Below, in pieces: positions 10,601-20,221 of a stretch of DNA of 64,000 bases. Source of the stretch: Ashinkailepas kermadecensis (lineage: Eukaryota; Arthropoda; Thecostraca; Neolepadidae). Numbering within the stretch: the first letter of the stretch is position 1; each line of letters opens with the position of its first letter. The stretch spans positions 70,001 to 134,000 of the forward strand of contig JAOTOM010004755.1 of the NCBI GenBank assembly GCA_034440615.1, in the 5' to 3' direction. A program made the translations under genes and the position numbers. The notes under the pieces are model-generated. The model saw nothing but the letters and a program-made list of their open reading frames with translations, made no database searches and was not told the DNA's origin.

Positions 10601-11760
10601 TCGTTCTTTGTCAACTGCGAGGGCTGAAGCAGTTTCACCGCAGACCTGAGATGACCTTACATGCCTTGGTGCGGATCAGCACGCTGCTCGTCTGCTCGCG
10701 CTCCTTGTTCATGCGACGAGTGAGCGGCGTCACAGACAGCTCGTACTCCGTATCCATGCGCAGTCCTCCGATCGTGACCTGATAGTGACAGCGTGTCCCC
10801 CGGCCGGTCCAGCCTCCGAGGGATAATCTGACGGACAGAGGTCACCCGAGGTCAGCGCCCGTCTCCTCCGCCTGATCCAGCCTCTGTGGGATAATCTGAC
10901 GGACAGAGGTCACCCGAGGTCAGCCCGTTCCTCCGCCTGATCCAGCCTCTGTGGGATAATTGACGGACAGAGGTCACCCGAGGTCAGATCCCGTGTCCTC
11001 AGCCTGATCCAGCCTCTGTGGGATAATCTGACGGATAGAGGTCACCCGAGGTCAGCGCCCGTCTCCTCCGCCTGATCCAGCCTCTGTGGGATAATCTGAC
11101 GGACAGAGGTCACCCGAGGTCAGATCCCGTGTCCTCAGCCTGATCCAGCCTCTGTGGGACAATCTGACGGACAGAGGTCACCCGAGGTCAGCGCCCGTGT
11201 CCTCCGCCTGATCCAGCCTCTGTGGGATAATCTGACGGACAGAGGTCACCCGAGGTCAGCGCCCGTGTCCTCAGCCTGATCCAGCCTCTGTGGGATAATC
11301 TGACGGACAGAGGTCACCCCAGTCCTCGCAAAAGGATGCATAAGGTCATCATTGGCATGGAATATAAGTGGACTTGTCATCATTTCGTCGCTGTCCATCG
11401 GCACACCACATCACTGCATCAGTGACAAACCAGTCGTACATCGCTACCGCCGAAGCGATACCCTCGACGCTAACCACACCAGCCAGCGTGGCTGCGACCC
11501 GACCTGACCTTTGACTTGCAGCGGGAGGCGCCCCACGCCTGCAGTTCGCAGTATCTGACGCTGAAGGCGTGCGCGGCGCGACCGGCGGCGTACCGCCACG
11601 CCACGTCGGCGCCGTGGTAGTCGGTGTCGACGACCAGGTCCGTCACCGACGGCGGCCCGGCCACACGTGTGCCACGTGTGCCACGTGCGCCACGTGCGCC
11701 ACGTGCGTCACGTGCGGCGACGACCAGGACGCAGACGGCGCAGAGAAGTCGCACTGCCAT
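4388..11760 (-). CDS. FN3 + ZP-N-like transmembrane protein gene (assembled exons)
   Basis: Minus-strand gene assembled from exons whose frames and splice phases mostly fit: 11760-11516 (signal peptide and first half of FN3), 10827-10661 (second half of FN3), 10463-10405 (short Cys-containing segment), 8823-8627 and 6816-6704 (ZP-N-like domain), 6169 to about 5900 (ZP linker), 4659-4388 (membrane segment, cytoplasmic tail, TAA stop). The joins 1/2 (phase 2), 2/3 (phase 1), 4/5 (phase 0) and 5/6 (phase 2) keep frame. The 3/4 join does not match, so a short exon is probably missing between 8.8 and 10.4 kb. ZP proteins are secreted or membrane-anchored and polymerise into apical extracellular matrix or cuticle; FN3 domains mediate adhesion. 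I found no convincing ZP-C half. Linking the membrane exon to this gene is inference from strand, position and expected architecture. Confidence 0.6.
5038..5258. repeat. 111-bp direct duplication (2 copies)
   Basis: A 111-bp block starting gtggagcgtgcaatac is repeated head to tail at 5038 and 5149 with only a few substitutions, in the 3' part of the FN3/ZP gene region. Confidence 0.9.
5391..5834. repeat. 12-bp minisatellite (gtttgtggacgt)
   Basis: About 36 degenerate copies of gtttgtggacgt with interspersed gacgggtcgtgtgtc variants. It yields open frames of up to 204 codons in several frames, which I treat as artefacts. Confidence 0.9.
5900..6169 (-). CDS. FN3/ZP gene exon 6: ZP linker, 3' end uncertain
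   Basis: Acceptor TTTCCGGCAG before 6169; phase 2 in gives G then VNLPKLPLYTAVGSDVRAVD and VGAPLEPP. The R-A-V-D-V-G-x-P-L string resembles the strand that opens the ZP-C half (x-V-x-V-G-x-P-L). The frame then runs into a Pro/Ala/Gly-rich, very GC-rich stretch without the expected ZP-C cysteines. It stays open to about 5842, so the end given is a guess; no clean donor stands out. Confidence 0.4.
6475..6716. repeat. 11-bp minisatellite seeded at a splice donor
   Basis: About 21 copies of ttacccggcgc or ttacccagcgc. In gene direction this reads GCGCCGGGTAA, so each unit repeats the 5' splice site of FN3/ZP exon 5 (GCCGG|GTAAGC), and the array begins at that donor. Confidence 0.9.
6704..6816 (-). 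CDS. FN3/ZP gene exon 5: ZP-N-like, second part
   Basis: Acceptor CTCGGGCAG before 6816 and donor GG|GTAAGC at 6703. It encodes VRTFVMVQEQDTIQTHSTRR, then FLVICNYEP and FTVSAG: the V-x-V-Q-x-x-x-x-I strand and the R-x-x-x-x-C-x-Y ending are typical of the end of a ZP-N domain. Length 113, phase 0 in and phase 2 out. The exon lies between two minisatellites: an 11-bp array starts exactly at its donor and a 29-bp array starts 75 bp upstream of its acceptor. Confidence 0.65.
6891..7176. repeat. 29-bp minisatellite, about 10 copies
   Basis: Unit begins cgccgagggtgtggatattg. It lies in the intron immediately upstream of FN3/ZP exon 5. Variants (cattgcag, cattacag, catcacac) alternate along the array. 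Confidence 0.9.
7177..7665. other. unique intronic sequence
   Basis: Nearly 500 bp of single-copy DNA between two arrays inside the FN3/ZP gene; no exon-like frame seen. It holds three short echoes of aacggactccgat at its left edge. Confidence 0.4.
7666..8276. repeat. 49-bp minisatellite, about 12 copies
   Basis: Unit begins catccgctggctgcattact and ends with catattgctacagtagg. Several internal copies are shortened, and the last three have drifted (catctgatggctgc). It lies in the intron between FN3/ZP exons 4 and 5. Confidence 0.9.
8513..8570 (-). pseudogene. partial duplicate of ZP exon 4 3' half with donor
   Basis: About 80 percent identical to 8622-8680. In the gene direction it encodes WIDYGVCRKERRDTE followed by GAG|GTGAGG, matching RIDHGVCRTERSDTE and GAG|GTGAGT of the parent exon. 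It lacks the 5' half and an acceptor, so it is probably an intronic relic. Confidence 0.7.
8627..8823 (-). CDS. FN3/ZP gene exon 4: ZP-N-like, first part
   Basis: Acceptor TGTGTGTTGACAG before 8823 and a GAG|GTGAGT donor at 8626. The frame gives a ZP-N-like pattern: an N-terminal Cys (TRCLAG), VTVHTGPYFAGRLTV, then EECGVQG, VYVLRIDHGVC and a charged end TERSDTE. The Cys spacing and the F-x-G-R-x-x-V strand resemble arthropod ZP proteins of the dumpy/trynity/cuticlin kind. Phase 0 out matches the next exon. A diverged copy of its 3' half with a second donor lies at 8513-8570. Confidence 0.6.
9255..10215. repeat. degenerate 15-18 bp array (gaccgactgagacagag)
   Basis: Dozens of imperfect copies of gaccgactgagacagag, interrupted by a SINE at 9340-9499 whose target duplication is itself a repeat unit. 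It lies in the intron between FN3/ZP exons 3 and 4. Confidence 0.85.
9340..9499 (-). mobile_element. tRNA-derived SINE, copy 1
   Basis: Minus-strand copy, about 160 bp. The 5' head is tRNA-like, with pol III box A (TGGTCTAGGGGTAAGATGC) and box B (GGTTCGAGTCTC). The middle region contains ccgattggtcgcgggcgaag, and the tail is AACC-type. It is flanked by a perfect 14-bp target duplication agactaactgagag at 9326-9339 and 9500-9513. The anticodon-loop position reads CAC, suggesting a tRNA-Val ancestor, though the anticodon stem is decayed. Confidence 0.88.
10405..10463 (-). CDS. FN3/ZP gene exon 3: short Cys segment
   Basis: Acceptor CTACCTCAG before 10463 and donor GTCATG after 10405; phase 1 in completes a Cys codon with exon 2. 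It encodes a 19-residue segment (THWLTRPDAFNCEYSDLK) after the FN3 domain, with two Cys counting the junction. The 3' end is uncertain because a GTATGT donor a few codons further on is also possible, and neither gives the phase needed by the next exon I can see. Confidence 0.45.
10661..10827 (-). CDS. FN3/ZP gene exon 2: second half of FN3
   Basis: Acceptor TCCGTCAG just before 10827 and donor GTAAGG after 10661. The frame gives a classic FN3 second half: CHYQVTIGGLRMDTEYELSV followed by a Thr/Arg-rich loop and SSVLIRTKA. The exon is 167 bases, phase 2 in and phase 1 out, which joins exons 1 and 3 without a shift. Its first 30 bases and its acceptor are copied about eight times in the 65-69 bp array immediately upstream (10828-11318). 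Confidence 0.7.
10828..11318. repeat. 65-69 bp minisatellite carrying a splice acceptor
   Basis: About 7-8 copies, starting at ggataatctgacggacagag on the plus strand. Read along the gene (minus), each unit contains GACCTCTGTCCGTCAG|ATTATCCC, i.e. the exact acceptor and first bases of FN3/ZP exon 2, then AGAGGCTGGATCAGG, close to the exon's own CGGAGGCTGGACCGG. Confidence 0.9.
11516..11760 (-). CDS. FN3/ZP gene exon 1: signal peptide and first half of FN3
   Basis: Begins at ATG 11760-11758 with a hydrophobic signal peptide (MAVRLLCAVCVLVVAARDA). An Arg-Gly-Ala / Arg-Gly-Thr tripeptide run follows, encoded by a 9-bp tandem repeat, then a fibronectin type III start with the conserved Trp (VAWRYAAG) and the strand-C-like segment FSVRYCE. 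The exon ends in phase 2 at a GTCAAA donor (11515). A stronger-looking GTCAGG donor 6 bases further downstream would break the FN3 frame of the next exon, so I chose the first. The 81 codons plus 2 bases fit exon 2 exactly. Confidence 0.65.
11663..11714. repeat. 9-bp coding repeat (cacgtgcgc)
   Basis: Six units of cacgtgygc inside exon 1 of the FN3/ZP gene, translated on the minus strand as Arg-Gly-Ala or Arg-Gly-Thr tripeptides just after the signal peptide. Each unit contains CACGTG. Confidence 0.85.
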
Positions 11761-12440
11761 CTGCCGGCACTGCCGAGACGGTGTCCGTTACTGGCGGTGG
11801 GTGGGTGGGGCGGGGAGGGGTACTCTGGTACTGGTGCCTATGAGAACATCGTTCATTCCACTCATGTGGTGACCATCCTTGGCGGTGGCGGCAGCCGCTG
11901 CACGGTGAGGGATATCTGCATCTATTTGTTCTTGGTCCAGCGTTCCAGAAGGATCTGTTACACCACCGTAAAAATGAATTACGCACGTTTTCTGTGGTTT
12001 CAATCAATTCTGCTTCCGAGGCATATCTTTTATACGCGCCGCGAAAGAGCATTGGAGATTATGCAGCACTACATCGATAATTATTGACAATATTGTTAGT
12101 AGAACATTCTGGACAATGGTTATCCTCATAGATTCATACAACGCACTAAATTTCAAGTACCGACTAAAAACGGTTCCCTGAGTATCTTACGGCCTGGCAG
12201 GTAATCAGTGCAAGCAAATCAAGATGATAGACTGACCAACATTTCCTTACCCTTCGTAGACAACACGCTAACAAGAGAGTAAATGGCGTCTAAAAATCAT
12301 CAGGTTTGCCATTGAAGGCTGCACGGCATTGTGGGAGAATGCTCGGTGACATCGTTACCAGGTCTGCTCTGTGCCTGCCTCCATGTCCGGGGGGACAGAG
12401 ACACTGTCGCACGTGTCATGGAGATGTATAAGGAAAATAT
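11761..12440. other. 5' flank of FN3/ZP gene
   Basis: Unique sequence upstream of the ATG at 11760, presumably carrying the promoter and 5' UTR. I see no unambiguous TATA box or initiator. Small frames on both strands are not protein-like. Confidence 0.3.
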
Positions 12441-12730
12441 CATCTAAGAAATTCCGTGAATGTCACCACGTACCTACTGTGTCAACATGTTAACACCAAT
12501 GTGGCATACACTGGCGAAACCAAACGCAGCGTCAGGAAGCGGTACCACGAACACGCAAGAGACGCCAAAACCAGGACATCTAACATATAATTTGTAGACC
12601 AAACACATACCACAGTCACATGGAGACATCCATAAGCTTAGCCTTTTTCAAGATATAAATTTTAAGCACATGCAAAGACGTTGCCGAGCTAAAATTGTCG
12701 AATGACTCGATATTAGAAATTGTAGGCCAA
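12440..12730 (+). pseudogene. Penelope-like GIY-YIG endonuclease relic
   Basis: A plus-strand frame near 12480-12590 reads CQHVNTNVAYTGETKRSVRK followed by YHEHARDAKTR. This is the YxGET-R-x-x-x-R-x-x-EH-x-x-D signature of the Penelope-like element GIY-YIG domain, comparable with YVGETGRGIQARMNEHKRD of the better copy at 32.2-32.5 kb. Only a fragment remains, without an RT nearby. Confidence 0.6.
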
Positions 12731-13284
12731 CACAGAACACCTAGACATTACCATGTGCCCTATTGCCACCAGTCCCATACCGCACCACACTCCCAGAACC
12801 AAACACCGATGCACAAACACCAGGAGCGCAGTCTATTGATCACAACACAGCACATAGCTACGTCCTTCGATCACGTCCATGGTGGCCGATGCCCATGATA
12901 CCGTGCAATGGAGGAGGTATGATATGAGGTGATAATTATTTTCTGTTTCCTGTTAGTTCACAGAGTACCCATGTCTATCATATAAATTGTACTTATGTCA
13001 TGCAATGCCAATCTGATTGCACTGGCTGTGATGTGGTTAATTTGTAGAATGTATGCTGCGACACGTTCCATGTAACTTTTTACTTGTTTTCCATCGCCTT
13101 GGTACTGTCACTGGTGGCAAAAACGACGTCCAAATATACAGCTCAATTTTCACCTAATATATATCTTTCAGTTACAATGAGCATAAGTTCAAGAGTTCTA
13201 ATAACAATGAACAAAATTGACTTAAATCACAGAAAGCAGCACGTCATATATTTTTTTTTACGGTGGCAAAGCAGATCTCATATC

Positions 13285-13386
<102 letters not shown>

Positions 13387-13852
13387 AATATGCTAGGAAA
13401 GATATTCAATACGGACAGTTGCCGGATTATTTATACAACTGAAGTGCGTGTTTCGTTCAATATATTACGCATTGCGGTGCTCTTAGGCCATTGAGAAGAC
13501 ATGTGATACGGCGGCGGCCATAATTCCGTGTTTGTTCGCACCTTGCCCCCATCACGTCCTGCACGATATGTCCCGCGCGGCAGGAAACCCCGCCAACTCG
13601 CTTGTCCTGCCATTTAACCCGCAGATCTCCACACAGGCAAACATGTGTTGCTGGTGACCTCAGTAGTGCATACTTGCGCTCTTGCCATCACTCGCAATGG
13701 CACAAATGGACGACCTTTGAACTTTGAGCCAGTTGCTTCAAACCGGCCGCCCGATGCCGGTTGACCTCTGCTCATAGTCAGCGCCGCTGGCGATATCGAC
13801 TGCAGCCGCGGCTGATAAACTCACAACCAATTATCACTACTCTCATCATATC

Positions 13853-13868
13853 GGGGGGGGGGGGGGGG
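13853..13868. repeat. G16 homopolymer
   Basis: Sixteen consecutive G on the plus strand, able in principle to form intermolecular or slipped G-quadruplex; also prone to sequencing error. Confidence 0.8.
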
Positions 13869-13984
13869 CAGACGCAGCCTGCATTCCCGAGGTGCACCGG
13901 TACGGAGCCTGTAGACAGTTAGGAGACAACGTGGCGTTATTTATCATTTAGATTAGTAATGGTAATAATAAGCGTGGTGTTAAC

Positions 13985-15330
13985 TGACCGTCCAGTGAGG
14001 AAACAACGTTGTATCAGGTGTCCGTCCAGTGAGGAGACAACGTTGTATCAGGTGCCCGTCCAGTGAGGAGACAACGTTGTATCAGGTGCCCGTCCAGTGA
14101 GGAGACAACGTGGTGTTGCTGACGATCCAGTGAGGAGACAACGTGGTGTTGCTGACCGTCCAGTGAGGAGACAACGTGGTGTTAGCTGACCGTCAGTGGG
14201 AAAATGGTGTGTTTAGGATACAACGTGGTGTTAGCTGGCCGTCCAGTGGGGAGACAACGTGGTGTTAGCTGACCATCCAGTGAGGAGACAACGTGGTGTT
14301 AGCTGACCGTCCAGTGAGGAGACAACGTGGTGTTAGCTGACCGTCCAGTGAGGAGACAACGTGGTGTTGCTGGCCGTCCAGTGAGGAGACAATGTGGTGT
14401 TAGCCGGCCGTCCAGTGAGAAGACAACATAGTGTTAGCTGACCGTCCAGTGAGGAGACAACGTGGTGTTGCTGGCCGTCCAGAGAGGAGACAATGTTGTG
14501 TTAGCTAGCCGTCCATTGAGGAGACAACGTGGTGTTAGCTGACCATCCAGTGAAAAGACAACGTGGTGTTAGCCGGCCGTCCAGCGAGGAGACAACGTGG
14601 TGTTGGTTGACCATCCAGTGAGAAGACAACGTAGTGTTAGCTGACCGTCCAGTGAGGAGACAACGTGGTGTTGCTGGCCGTCCAGTGAGGAGACAACGTG
14701 GTGTTAGCTGACCGTCCAGTGAGGAGACAACGTGGTGTTAACTGGCCGTCCAGTGAGGAGACAACGTGGTGATAGTTGACCATCCAGTGAGGAGACAATA
14801 TAGTTTTAGCTGACCGTCCAGTGAGGAGACAACGTGGTGTTAGCTGACCGTCCAGTGAGGAGACAACGTGGTGTTGCTGGCCGTCCAGTGAGGGGACAAT
14901 GTTGTGTTAGCCAGCCGTCCAGTGAGGAGACAACGTAGTGTTAGCTGACCATCCAGTGAAAAGACAACGTGGTGTTAGTTGACCATCCAGTGAGGAGACA
15001 ACGTGGTGCTAGCTGACCGTCCAGTGAGGAGACAACGTGGTGTTAGCTGACCGTCCAGTGAGGAGACAACGTGGTTTTAGCTGACCGTACAGTGGGGAGA
15101 CAACGTGGTGTTAGCTGACCGTCCAGTGAGGAGACAACGTGGTGTTAGCTGACCGTCCAGTGAGGAGACAACGTGGTGATAGTTGACCATCCAGTGAGGA
15201 GACAATATGGTTTTAGCTGACCGTCCAGTGAGGAGACAACGTGGTGTTAGCCGGCCGTCCAGTAAGGAGACAACGTGGTGTTAACTGACCGTCCAGTAAG
15301 GAGACAACATGGTGCTAGCCGGCCGTCCAG
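13985..15330. repeat. 34-bp minisatellite, about 39 copies
   Basis: Unit ctgaccgtccagtgaggaga followed by caacgtggtgttag. Variants (ggccgtcc, accatcc, gtgttgctgg) recur in blocks, implying growth by segmental duplication. No spacers are present, so it is not a CRISPR array. Confidence 0.93.
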
Positions 15331-15879
15331 TGGGCGCGCTGATCCATACCGCCGCAAACAGCGCCGTCCGCAGAAGGTCGGGGTAATTTGTTGTGCAGAA
15401 CATCCTGTTGTTGGAACCGCATCTACCCTCCCTTATGTCCACCCGTCGCCAGGTAAAATTCAGCCGTGGGCTCTAGCTATGCAGAACAATGTGTATCTTC
15501 TACATACTGATTCCTTTTGCGACGATGCTATACGCCAATTCTGGGCGCTACATGACCGATGTAGTCGATGCGCCCTAAAGCCCTAATAACTAACTAACTA
15601 TACGCCAATTCTGGTGTAACCTTTGTTCCATTGGCATGCCCCTCTGCCGGTATTTCACGCTGACCCTCTCCCTTGCCAAAATCCCGGGCGCGTCCTAGAT
15701 AAAGAGCAGTGTTACGTGCGCGTTCTGAGGCCTGGCTAACTTCGACAGTCTCAATACCATGGTGGCAAATAATTATGAATAAATGAACCACAAGGATGGG
15801 AAAATTGACATCAACCGAGCCGGCTCTGATACGTGCGCTACGAGTCAACAGCCGCGGGATAGGAGCCGAACCAGCCCCC
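15331..15879. other. unique spacer between arrays
   Basis: About 550 bp of single-copy DNA with no exon-like frame or element that I can identify. Confidence 0.35.
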
Positions 15880-16755
15880 TGGTGGCAGGACCTACAGCTG
15901 AGCCAGCTCCACTGGTGGCAGGACCTACAGCAGAGCCAGCTCCACTGGTGGCAGAACCTACAGCAGAGCCAGCTCCACTCTGAGGTCAGCCCCACTGGTG
16001 GCAGGACCTACAGCCGAGGTCAGCCCCACTGGTGGCAGGACCTACAGCAGAGCCAGCTCCATTGGTGGCAGGACCTACAGCAGAGCCAGCCCCACTGGTG
16101 GCAGGACCTACAGCCGAGCCAGGTCCACTGGTGGCAGGACCTACAGCAGAGCCAGCTCCACTGGTGGCAGAACCTACAGCAGAGCCAGCTCCACTGGTGG
16201 CAGGACCTACATCACAGCCAGCTCTACTGGTGGCAGAACCTACAGCTGAGGTCAGCCCCACTGGTGGCAGGACCTACAGCAGAGCCAGCTCCACTGGTGG
16301 CAGAATCTACAGCTGAGGTCAGCTCCACTGGTGGCAGAACCTACAGCAGAGCCAGCTCCACTGGTGGCAGGACCTACAGCACAGCCAGCTCCACTGGTGG
16401 CAGAACCTACAGCTGAGGTCAGCCCCACTGGTGGCAGGACCTACAGCAGAGCCAGCTCCACTGGTGGCAGAATCTACAGCTGAGGTCAGCTCCACTGGTG
16501 ACAGAACCTACAGCCGAGCCAGCTCCACTGGTGGCAGGACCTACAGCTGAACCATCTCCACTGGTGGCAGGGCCTACAGCCGAGGTCAGCCCCACTAGTG
16601 GCAGGACCTACAGCCGAGCCAACCTCACTGGTGGCAGGACCTACAGCCGAGCCAGCCCCACTGGTAGCAGGTCCTACAGCCGAGCCAGTTCCACTGGTGG
16701 CAGGTCCTACAGCCGCAGGACCTACAGCCGAGGTCAGCCCCACTGGTGGCAGGAC
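15880..16755. repeat. 33-bp minisatellite, about 27 copies
   Basis: Unit ccactggtggcaggacctac followed by agcagagccagct. The unit is a multiple of three, so frames stay open on both strands (up to 206 codons); these are repeat artefacts. Confidence 0.92.
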
Positions 16756-17555
16756 CCATCATCAGGCGGCACTGCCTTAACGTTGATTACGTGCCCGACC
16801 GCTTCTGCCACCCCCACCCCCTCCCCCCGCACAGGACGCACGCACATCTTGACATCCTGAATTTTCTCTGAGACCTTGAGCCAAACAACCAAGCAGTTGG
16901 TAGGTGAGGCAGATAATTTCCCGGGAAATGACATCCACAAGTGAAAAGAGCATAGCCACGCATGTGTGGTTCGTACCAAGTGACCTGGTGCAAACACAAA
17001 TGCCAGGAGGTCGATGAGTAGAATAACGTGTAGATTACGGGTGATGACGGGTGCATGCTGTTGGAACTCGTTATATGCCCCCAAAAAAATCTGACAGTGA
17101 CCACCAATATATACGACCGAAAACACAAAACACAGAGCGGATGGTCTGGCATTACCGGGGTCATCACCACCGTTTTTGTGATCGATTGTTCTCTTCCTGT
17201 GGTTTCCAACTCGACAAGTGGCAGCTCGAGCACCACCGCTAAAGACGGCGCTGGCTCACGGACCTGGGCAAGTGGGCATGCTGAAATCGCCCATCAGTCT
17301 CCCAGCCGTGTCCCAGTGCACCTTTGTTGTGGTTTTCGCTCCCATTGTGTTTAGTTGCATCTTGAATTACTTGCGATCTTTCCAGCATAGTGCAAAAACT
17401 GACCATAATTTACAGAGTTATGGTTAATGATAGTAATTTTCATAGATGTAGCATAGCATTGTTGTTGTATTAAATATATTGAATAAATTCCTATCTCACC
17501 AATTACTGACATGACAGCAACACCATCGTATTGATGCGATAGAATACATGCCGTT
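16756..17555. other. unique spacer
   Basis: About 800 bp without recognisable genes. A 149-codon minus-strand frame (16787-17236) has no domain-like features and I do not support it. Confidence 0.35.
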
Positions 17556-17559
17556 CATG

Positions 17560-17805
17560 TTGTCACAGATGTAGTGTGATGGAGACCATGCTGTCACAGG
17601 TGTGGTATGATCAAGACGATTGCTGTCACATATGTGGTGTGGTGAAGACCATGCTGTGACATATGTGGTGTAGTAAAGACCATGCTGTGACATATGTGGT
17701 GTGATGGAGACCATGATGTACCTGATGTGGTGTAGTAAAGACCATGTTGTGACATATGTGGTGTGTTGACGACCATGCTGTCACATATGTGGTCTGGCGA
17801 AGACT
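17560..17805. repeat. 31-bp minisatellite, about 8 copies
   Basis: Unit gctgtgacatatgtggtgta followed by gtaaagaccat, moderately diverged between copies. Confidence 0.9.
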
Positions 17806-18079
17806 GTGACTTCTTCATTCCCTTCTATTGAATATTGTATGTAATTGGAGTTTTCTCTAACTGCCTTCTTAATGCCACGATAACTACTTTGAATAATGTT
17901 GAACTAATTTGACTGTCCATAGTATGATGGAGAATGACAACAGGGAAAGCCAACTAGGTATTGGCCTTGAGCCTAAAACAAAAAGGCTATCTTTCCTCTT
18001 TAGTTCATTTTGTATTCAGTTATAATTTCTTGTCATATCCCATTTTGATAACGGTTCCGCGAAGTGCGGTGATAATGCA

Positions 18080-18515
18080 TATCACCCGATGTGTCGTTGA
18101 GTGCAGTGGCAGTGCAGCAGCATCCGGTGTGTCGTTAAGTGCAGTGGCAGTGCGCGCCCGTTTCGTTGAGTGCAGTGGCAGTGCAGCAGCACCCGGTGTG
18201 TCGTTGGAGCGTGGCAGAGCAGCACCCGGTGTGTCGTTGAGTGCAGTGGCAGTGCAGCAGCACCCGGTGTGTCGTTGAGAGCGGTGGCAGAGCAGCAGCA
18301 CCCGGTGTGTCGTTGAGTGCAGTGGCAGTGCAGCAGCACCCGGTGTGTCGTTGAGTGCGGTGGCAGTGCAGCAGCACCCGGTGTGTCGTTGAGTGCGGTG
18401 GCAGTGCAGCAGCACCCGGTGTGTCGTTGAGTGCAGTGGCAGTGCAGCAGCACCCGGTGTGTCGTTGAGTGCGGTGGCAGTGCAGCAACACTCGATGTGT
18501 CGTTGAGAGCGGTGC
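18080..18515. repeat. 36-bp minisatellite, about 12 copies
   Basis: Unit gtgtcgttgagtgcagtggc followed by agtgcagcagcacccg. Open in several frames because the period is divisible by three. Confidence 0.92.
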
Positions 18516-18750
18516 GCCAGAGTCGCCGCGTCGCGCCACTTAGCCGGTGGCCGCATCAGCTCCGGCTGTGGAGCCAATGGGTCGACCGACGTGGGAGGGC
18601 CGCTCAGGTCACACGCCTCTGGTCGCGACTGTGACGGCGCGACATGACACAAATAGCCTGGAGCGTGCGCCCGTGGACACGCTCAATGCCGACGACAGCA
18701 GTCACGATGTGCCAGGGCAGTTCTGGGCCAACGTCGGCCATCCGAGGCTA

Positions 18751-18933
18751 AATGTAGAGCAACAGCCGAACGGTGTGCCCTTCCGTGTCCAGCGGCGACG
18801 AAAGCTGTCACGCCTCGACGACAGGTGCGGTCGGTCTCGTTAATGTAGAGCAACAGCCGAACGGTGTGCCCTTCCGTGTCCAGCGGCGACGAAAGTTGTC
18901 ACGCCTCGACGACAGGTGCGGTCGGTCTCGTTA
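18751..18933. repeat. 91-bp direct duplication
   Basis: Two almost identical head-to-tail copies beginning aatgtagagcaacagccgaa at 18751 and 18842. Confidence 0.92.
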
Positions 18934-18939
18934 ATCTGG

Positions 18940-20220
18940 TGCAGTAAATTCAAGCTTGGTACGTGAGTGCCGAATCCGGCACCCCATGCGCATTTCAATA
19001 ATAATGCATTCAATTTCACCAGCAGCACATTGAGCATCAATGGGTTCCGCTAACTTGAATTCTTACTTTATTAGGACAGCGGATGGCTATGGCACACGGT
19101 CTTACCCCTCTGCAAGAGTGGCAGTGTCGTGATCTGTGTGCTTTTACACAAGAGCTTGATAAACTACTGATCTGTTTTCTGACACCAATGTGAACAATTC
19201 CTATCCTCGTGATAGCTCGACGTAGATTGACATTAAATAGCGTGGCATGTGACCTTGCAGACCAAATGCTAGTTAGCTCCTCTTAAACGTCACCTATGCT
19301 CAAAGTTTTGCCACTAGGTCTAATATTATTAGAAATATGAAATCATTTTAAAATGTACCCACGCCATTTCGCGTCTTCTGGTCGATGGGAAGCATGCACG
19401 GGAGCGGCGAAGGTTCTCTGAAGCTTACATAACTTCTAGTTCGGATGCGTTCTGATTCTGAGGATCGGCAGCTAGCAATTTATTTCATATTTGGACTACA
19501 TGGAAGTGCAATCACGCGAAGTGATCTCAGCTATGAGGTGATTTTAAGTGAAAAAGCGCATGGTGTTGATTGTGCTAAACAGTGAGGAATACCTATTTAA
19601 AATTTAGTGAACACCGGACACATTCTGATGGCCTTCAATGTTTTCTTCATCACAGTTCTTGTTTCGATTTTATGATAACATTATTTATCACAGCTATGAA
19701 GTAACTGATCATCGAATGTGATCGGCATAAGCCTTAGGAACGTCTGAACTGCGGTTTTACAGCGTTCTATACGTCCATTTTTTGTCGGAAGATGTAAGGA
19801 CGGACCTAGACACCCAGACGGACCTAGACTCCTGCCTCCTGCCACCTCCTGCTGCCCAGATCTCCTGCTTCCTCCTGCTCCTGCCGCCTGGACCCCTGCT
19901 ATCTGACCTTTCCCTGGTAACACAGTTGATGAGATGAGTGTGTGCGGCGTCAGACTAGAGCCGTGTCCACCGCTGGTGTGCCATTTGGCAGTGTGACGGC
20001 CGCGTCGTTGGTGACGCTGCCGTGTCACTTGTCATGTGGGTCATACCGCAGCGTTCCGGTGGTGGCCTGACACGGGCCGGTGCTCGCCACGATTCTGACG
20101 GCACCTCCACCCACTGTGACCACACCGCGATGTCATCACGCTGCAGCTGCAGCGGGCTGCTGCCAGCTGCCCGGACACGGAGCAATCGTGATTTGGCGGC
20201 GGAGGCACAGTGGCCAGCTC
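18940..20220. other. unique spacer
   Basis: About 1.3 kb of AT-rich single-copy DNA; nothing gene-like seen. A short cctgctgcc-type degenerate repeat occurs near 19820-19910. Confidence 0.35.
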
Positions 20221-20221
20221 T

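Noticed and set aside
13985..15330. CRISPR-like array
   Set aside because: Units are contiguous 34-mers with no unique spacers, in a eukaryotic genome.
16787..17236. 149-codon minus-strand frame
   Set aside because: No homology signature or splice logic; likely fortuitous in unique sequence.
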